DNA of 9,792 nt from an uncultured archaeon (GTDB lineage Archaea; Thermoproteota; Nitrososphaeria; Nitrososphaerales; CALBXV01). This document shows, one piece after another, positions 6,301 to 9,792 of the stretch. The notes below the pieces were generated by a model. The model saw nothing but the letters and a program-made list of their open reading frames with translations. It was not told the origin of the DNA and ran no database searches. The position numbers and the translations under genes are program-made. Position 1 is the stretch's first letter, and every line of letters begins with the position of its first letter. The stretch is from contig CALBXV010000419.1 in the NCBI GenBank assembly GCA_937890045.1, forward strand, positions 1-9,792. Direction: 5' to 3'.

Positions 6301-8017
6301 ACACTGGAGTTAAAGGAGCGGGTGCACCACCAGCAGGTGCATTTTCTGCGCCACTAATTGGTGATTCCATTCCTGGCTCAGGCATTGCATCTGTTTCACC
6401 ACCCATATCCATATCAGTTGGTGGTGCTAAATCTTCTGGTGCTGATGGTCTAACGCCTACATCAATCATACCAGGTTCAGTGGTTGCCATTGGGTGTTCT
6501 TGCCCAGATTCTTCCATAAACATTCTTTCGTTTTCTACAATTTCGTCATCTGTCCAACCAAGATAACGTTTCATTGCATAGCGTTTACTCATAAATGGAA
6601 CTGCAATTGCTTGACCGAACACATTCATTTGTGCCGCATCAACTTCTATTTGACGATATTTGCCAAAGTTTTGAGGTTCAATAAAAATTAATTCAAATAA
6701 GTTTGATTCAACTTCAATGCCTCTATGCTTACAAAACATTTTAAATTCATGATCTAACCATGGTGCTAGTAATTGTTGTAAACGTTGGCAGTAGTTTGTA
6801 AAGCGGAATTCTTGAATAAATGCGGTGCCTACTCGTCCGTCACTATAAACAGCAGTACCATCTTCTGGTCCTGTTGGCAAATATGAACTAGGAACACGCA
6901 ATCCGCGTAGCAGTTTATTATTAAAGTATTTTAAATCATCAATTTGTCCCAAGTTTTCACCACCTGGTAGTGTTTCTACTTTAGATCCTCTACCTTCAGC
7001 AGTTTGAGCAAAGAAGTAATCCTCAATCATTGACAGTGGATTATATGCGGCATCCATAATGTTTGCGCCACCACCTGTTTTATTAGGAATACGTTTTTGA
7101 TGTATTTCGTTTTTAACTTGCTCAATAAATGCCATTGCTCTGGTACGTGGCATATCACCTACGTCGATGTAAAATACTCTGCGTTCTGGAGCACGTTGCA
7201 CACGATAAATTAAAATAGCATCTTCGAGCATTTCTTTTTGCTTAAAGATTTTGTATATGGGTTCTAATATACTTGTACCAAATGGCCACGCATTATCTAA
7301 GCCTTCGCTTAAACTTAAATGTATAATATGTTCTGCGGCTACTGGGACAGCCGTTGAAAAACCAGCACTTGACCCTAATCCAAAGCCTTCTTGGCTTCCA
7401 ACTACAGCAGAAGCATCGCCGCCCCTAATAGTCGGAATAGCAGGATTTGCTCTACTTGAGTAATCACGTCCGGAAAACATATTACTTGCAACAATAGATT
7501 GCATATTTAAATCTAAATCTTTAATATGATATTCTTCTGCTTTTTTACCTTCACCTTCGTTAACAACAACTTTTTCTACTTTAGAAGGATCAATCCAATA
7601 TAATTTCCATGTTTCCGGGTCTCTAATAAAGAACTGATCACCATATTTTAATACACTACGCACTATACGCCACGTGCGTCTGTCCATATCATTTACATTG
7701 CACCATTGTTTTAATGCACTTTGTAATAGTTTTATTTCAGTTTCTGTTGCTTCACTTTTATAATGTATTTCATATGGTAATTCTGTTGCTGAATCTGTTT
7801 GTGTACAAAATTCAGCAATAATATCAAGAGCTGCGTTAACTTCACTATCTTGATCCATCTGATCATATTGCATGTATCGTTCTAAACGATTAGGGGGTCC
7901 AGTATATACTTCTGGCAACCATGAAGAATATTTATTATTAAATGCGCCCATGTTGCCATCGGCATTTCCTCGATAGTTTGCTTGATCATATACTGTAAAA
8001 TGTTTTCGCCAGCTCAT
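6299..8017 (-). CDS. gp20: Portal vertex protein gp20
   Basis: This 572-residue protein forms the dodecameric portal at one vertex of the head, where the prohead starts, DNA is packaged by the terminase and the neck joins. Diagnostic segments include SSWLPEVYTGPPNRLERY (31-48), YRVQRAPERRVFYIDVGDMP (271-290), TLPGGENLGQIDDLKYF (349-365) and LRVPSSYLPTG (373-383), matching the T4-type portal core. The length is slightly over that of T4 (524). A Gly/Ser/Ala-rich segment lies at about 181-225, and the last 70 residues are rich in Pro, Met, Gly and Ala, probably a disordered tail. The start ATG has only a weak GGTGA upstream; an earlier out-of-frame ATG stops after three codons. A late promoter motif sits 36 nt upstream. 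The stop codon overlaps the alternative GTG start of the next gene. Identity is secure. Confidence 0.97.
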   Translation of the reverse strand: MSWRKHFTVYDQANYRGNADGNMGAFNNKYSSWLPEVYTGPPNRLERYMQYDQMDQDSEVNAALDIIAEFCTQTDSATELPYEIHYKSEATETEIKLLQSALKQWCNVNDMDRRTWRIVRSVLKYGDQFFIRDPETWKLYWIDPSKVEKVVVNEGEGKKAEEYHIKDLDLNMQSIVASNMFSGRDYSSRANPAIPTIRGGDASAVVGSQEGFGLGSSAGFSTAVPVAAEHIIHLSLSEGLDNAWPFGTSILEPIYKIFKQKEMLEDAILIYRVQRAPERRVFYIDVGDMPRTRAMAFIEQVKNEIHQKRIPNKTGGGANIMDAAYNPLSMIEDYFFAQTAEGRGSKVETLPGGENLGQIDDLKYFNNKLLRGLRVPSSYLPTGPEDGTAVYSDGRVGTAFIQEFRFTNYCQRLQQLLAPWLDHEFKMFCKHRGIEVESNLFELIFIEPQNFGKYRQIEVDAAQMNVFGQAIAVPFMSKRYAMKRYLGWTDDEIVENERMFMEESGQEHPMATTEPGMIDVGVRPSAPEDLAPPTDMDMGGETDAMPEPGMESPISGAENAPAGGAPAPLTPV

Positions 8018-8052
8018 TAATTCACCATTAGTAGAGTTATATTATACTATTA

Positions 8053-8060
8053 TATTTATC
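8053..8060 (-). promoter_or_regulatory. T4-type late promoter (GATAAATA) for gp20
   Basis: In the 66-nt gap between the repeat-protein gene and gp20 the minus strand reads GATAAATATAATA. Its first 11 bases are identical to those of the fibre-gene promoter, and it lies 36 nt upstream of the gp20 ATG against 37 nt for the fibre gene. It fits the NATAAATA late element of marine T4-like phages and would start the head gene transcription unit. Confidence 0.7.
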
Positions 8061-8083
8061 GTTTTGTCAAGAGCGAAAGGGTG

Positions 8084-9792
8084 TTAACTGTCAACAAATT
8101 CACTATTGTTTTTTGTAGCAGTTATTAATTTTCTATGAAATTGTTTAGATTCTTCTCTAGTTTTATTTGCTGTAGTCTTTACTTCATCTAATATTAGTTT
8201 TATGTCGCCTAGCAGTTGTTCTCTATTGTTTGCTGAAGTTAATATATCAGCGTTCACACTCAAGTTTTCAATTTCTTCTGCTGTGGACACCCAGGCAGAT
8301 CCAGATGCTTCTGGCGTAGTTGAACTTGCATTCCTTGCACTTCTGCCGCGGCCGCTGAATGCACTAGTGCCACTAACAGAACCAGATCTTACACTCTTTT
8401 GCATTGCTTGTAAGCCTTTGCCAATAGCTTCCATTTTTTCAACCATGCCAGTTGGAAGTGCCGCGATAGCTTGCGAAAATTCATGCAAAGAAGCTGCGTT
8501 AGCAGTTACACCTGCAAGAGGTATTTGTGCTTCACCAAATATTCGTAAAATGTCCCATGGATATGTTTCTTTACCTGTAAACCAACCTGTAAATTTCCCT
8601 AGCATTCCGCCAATTTTGTCTATCGGTATATCTGGAAAATCTTTTAGTGCCTCGGCAAATGCTTTTAATGCAGATGCATTATCTTTAACACCTTGTGCAT
8701 CTATTTTTGTATCACCAAATTTCTTTACTTTGTCCCATGGATTTTCTGTCTCTCCGCCAAATACTTTAAAAACAGATTTAAATATTGCGCTAATTGCCCC
8801 TTCTTGGATATTTTCCGGCATAGATGACATTGCTTTGCCAAATGCAGACATTCCTTCTGCATTTTTCTTTAATTTTTCAGAATCACCTAAATCGGCTTCG
8901 GCAAAAGCTTTTACTTGATCCCAAGGCATTTTTACGTTGCCAGTAAAAAGACCAGCAACAAATCCAAGTAATCCGCCGCCCCTAGTACCCTCAATTTTTT
9001 CTGGCATAGACGATATTGCGTTACCAAATGCAGACATTGCTTCTGCATTCTTTTGTATATTAGCAGTATCACCTAAATCGGCTTTAGCAAAATCTTTTAC
9101 TTGATCCCATGGCATTTTTACGCCACCAACAAAAAGACCAGCAACAAATCCAAATAATCCACTACCTTTAGTACTTTCTACTTTCGCTGGCATGGATGAC
9201 ATTGCAGTACCAAATGCCGCCATTGTTTCTGCATTCTTTTGTATATTAGCAGTAGTACCCAACTCGGCGTTAGCAAAATCTTTTACTTGATCCCATGGCA
9301 TTTTTACTCCGCCGGCAAAAAGGCCGGCAACAAGGCCAAATAATCCACCACCTCTAGTACCTTCTATTTTTTCTGGCATATTATTCATTGCTTTGCCAAA
9401 TGCAGACATTGCTTCTGCATTTTTCTTTAATTTTTCAGAATCACCTAAATCGGCTTCGGCAAAAGCTTTTACTTGATCCCAAGGCATTTTTACGTTGCCA
9501 GTAAAAAGACCAGCAACAAATCCAAGTAATCCGCCGCCCCTAGTACCCTCAATTTTTTCTGGCATAGACGATATTGCGTTACCAAATGCAGACATTGCTT
9601 CTGCATTCTTTTGTATATTAGCAGTATCACCTAAATCGGCTTTAGCAAATTCTCTTACTTGATCCCATGGCATTTTTATGCCGCCTTTAAAAATAGATGC
9701 CATTGCTCCAAATAATCCACCACCTCTAGTACCTTCTATTTTTTCTGGCATAGACGATATTGCGTTACCAAATGCAGACATTGCTTCTGCAT
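8084..9792 (-). CDS. Tandem-repeat virion-associated protein, 5' end beyond the window
   Basis: The frame is open from the right edge to the TAA at 8086-8084. The first ATG in view (9781) lies inside a repeat, because the codons before it (AEA) continue the NAEAMSAFG pattern, so the true start is outside the window. Counted from that ATG, 565 residues are visible. Residues 1-310 are five 62-residue repeats, each with MSAFGNAISSMPEKIEG, a glycine-rich hydrophobic patch (GGGLFGFVAGLF), an invariant MPWDQV, and a linker (GDTANIQKNAEA or GDSEKLKKNAEA). Two diverged repeats (311-431) keep PWD. A Ser/Gly-rich linker follows (about 466-500), then a charged helical C-terminus (about 505-560). I do not recognise the family. 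Regular aromatic residues and hydrophobic patches recall tape-measure proteins, and T4 has tail-tube gene 19 in this place, so a tail or neck role is plausible. Unequal repeat copies suggest ongoing length change. Confidence 0.85.
   Translation of the reverse strand, partial: AEAMSAFGNAISSMPEKIEGTRGGGLFGAMASIFKGGIKMPWDQVREFAKADLGDTANIQKNAEAMSAFGNAISSMPEKIEGTRGGGLLGFVAGLFTGNVKMPWDQVKAFAEADLGDSEKLKKNAEAMSAFGKAMNNMPEKIEGTRGGGLFGLVAGLFAGGVKMPWDQVKDFANAELGTTANIQKNAETMAAFGTAMSSMPAKVESTKGSGLFGFVAGLFVGGVKMPWDQVKDFAKADLGDTANIQKNAEAMSAFGNAISSMPEKIEGTRGGGLLGFVAGLFTGNVKMPWDQVKAFAEADLGDSEKLKKNAEGMSAFGKAMSSMPENIQEGAISAIFKSVFKVFGGETENPWDKVKKFGDTKIDAQGVKDNASALKAFAEALKDFPDIPIDKIGGMLGKFTGWFTGKETYPWDILRIFGEAQIPLAGVTANAASLHEFSQAIAALPTGMVEKMEAIGKGLQAMQKSVRSGSVSGTSAFSGRGRSARNASSTTPEASGSAWVSTAEEIENLSVNADILTSANNREQLLGDIKLILDEVKTTANKTREESKQFHRKLITATKNNSEFVDS
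8854..9091 (-). repeat. Exact 238-bp direct repeat, copy 1
   Basis: Base-by-base reading shows this stretch identical to 9412-9649, an offset of 558 bp or exactly three 186-bp units. It covers nearly all of the fifth unit and the tail of the fourth. Identity ends at 8853 (c against g) and 9092 (a against t). Silent positions are identical too, which points to recent duplication or gene conversion. Confidence 0.9.
9412..9649 (-). repeat. Exact 238-bp direct repeat, copy 2
   Basis: This is the partner of 8854-9091. It covers nearly all of the second visible unit and the tail of the first. The unit between the SEK-type copies on one side (9409-9224) is clearly more diverged, so identity is not uniform across the array. 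Confidence 0.9.

Larger units (their letters stand above)
8489..9792 (-). repeat. 186-bp tandem repeat array (five close units, two diverged, one cut by the edge)
   Basis: Units of 186 bp (62 codons) lie at 9781-9596, 9595-9410, 9409-9224, 9223-9038 and 9037-8852. Diverged units of 183 and 180 bp follow at 8851-8669 and 8668-8489. The last bases of another unit are seen at 9782-9792. Linker type alternates along the array as TAN, SEK, TAN, TAN, SEK, giving a three-unit higher-order pattern. All units stay in frame, so this is a protein-coding array, not an intergenic satellite. Confidence 0.9.

Noticed and set aside
7929..7936. AATAAATA on the minus strand near the gp20 N-terminus
   Set aside because: It matches NATAAATA but lies inside gp20 with no gene start close downstream, so it is probably codon-driven (ttt aat aat aaa tat).
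8202..8918. 238-codon plus-strand open frame
   Set aside because: It lies opposite the repeat-protein gene, which has a clear repeating protein pattern. The opposite frame has no supporting start signal.
9779..9781. ATG as start of the repeat-protein gene
   Set aside because: The preceding in-frame codons give AEA, continuing the NAEAMSAFG repeat exactly, so this methionine is internal and the gene extends past the window.
8489..9792. CRISPR-like array
   Set aside because: The repeats are 186 bp, contiguous without spacers and in frame within a coding sequence.
1..9792. tRNA genes, integrase, transposase or host metabolic genes
   Set aside because: None were seen on either strand; the minus strand is almost fully occupied by structural genes, and the gaps are short.

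Overview
This window is a late-gene morphogenesis segment of a T4-like tailed phage (myovirus), most like the marine T4-like lineages that infect abundant ocean bacteria. The evidence is the gene order and protein sequence: portal (gp20), an acidic prohead core protein, prohead protease (gp21), core scaffold (gp22) and major capsid protein (gp23) lie in the classical T4 order, all on the minus strand. Gp20 and gp23 carry clear family signatures. The DNA looks AT-rich, and no host genes, tRNAs, integrases or transposases are seen. The host cannot be read from the sequence; a SAR11-type or other AT-rich marine bacterium is only a guess.

Layout in transcription order (right to left). At the right edge is the 3' part of a long gene (8084-9792) for a protein built of 62-residue tandem repeats, of unknown function, whose start lies outside the window. 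Next is a 66-nt gap with a T4-type late promoter (GATAAATA), then gp20 (8017-6299), and a small unknown protein that follows gp20 almost without a gap. A 153-nt AT-rich spacer with a 14-bp palindrome and paired short direct repeats comes next. The tightly packed block gp67-like / gp21 / gp22 / gp23 (5906-2096) follows with gaps of 1-12 nt. A GC-rich hairpin (2048-2070) follows gp23. A second GATAAATA promoter then drives a long fibre-like gene (1975 to beyond the left edge), whose open frame is uninterrupted for 658 codons.

How the genes work together: gp20 forms the portal vertex on which the prohead starts. Gp22 and the acidic gp67-like protein would form the internal core, gp23 the shell. 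Gp21 then degrades the core and trims gp23. Matches to the T4 protease consensus (L/I-x-E before A/G/S) are visible in gp22, the gp67-like protein and the gp23 N-terminus, giving a testable maturation scheme. The fibre-like protein combines GGTGA..NLGLG motifs, an array of exact 16-residue YadA-head-like repeats and TEGTNLYYTDARA repeats.

Most notable points: the repeat protein beside the portal contains an exact 238-bp duplication offset by three repeat units; the acidic core protein is far longer than T4 gp67; the position of vertex gene 24 after gp23 is taken by a fibre gene; and two late promoters share an 11-nt core and nearly the same distance to their start codons. I see no wholly new system such as a defence island; the novelty candidates are the two repeat-rich structural proteins. 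No gap exceeds 300 bases, and the plus strand has no convincing gene.
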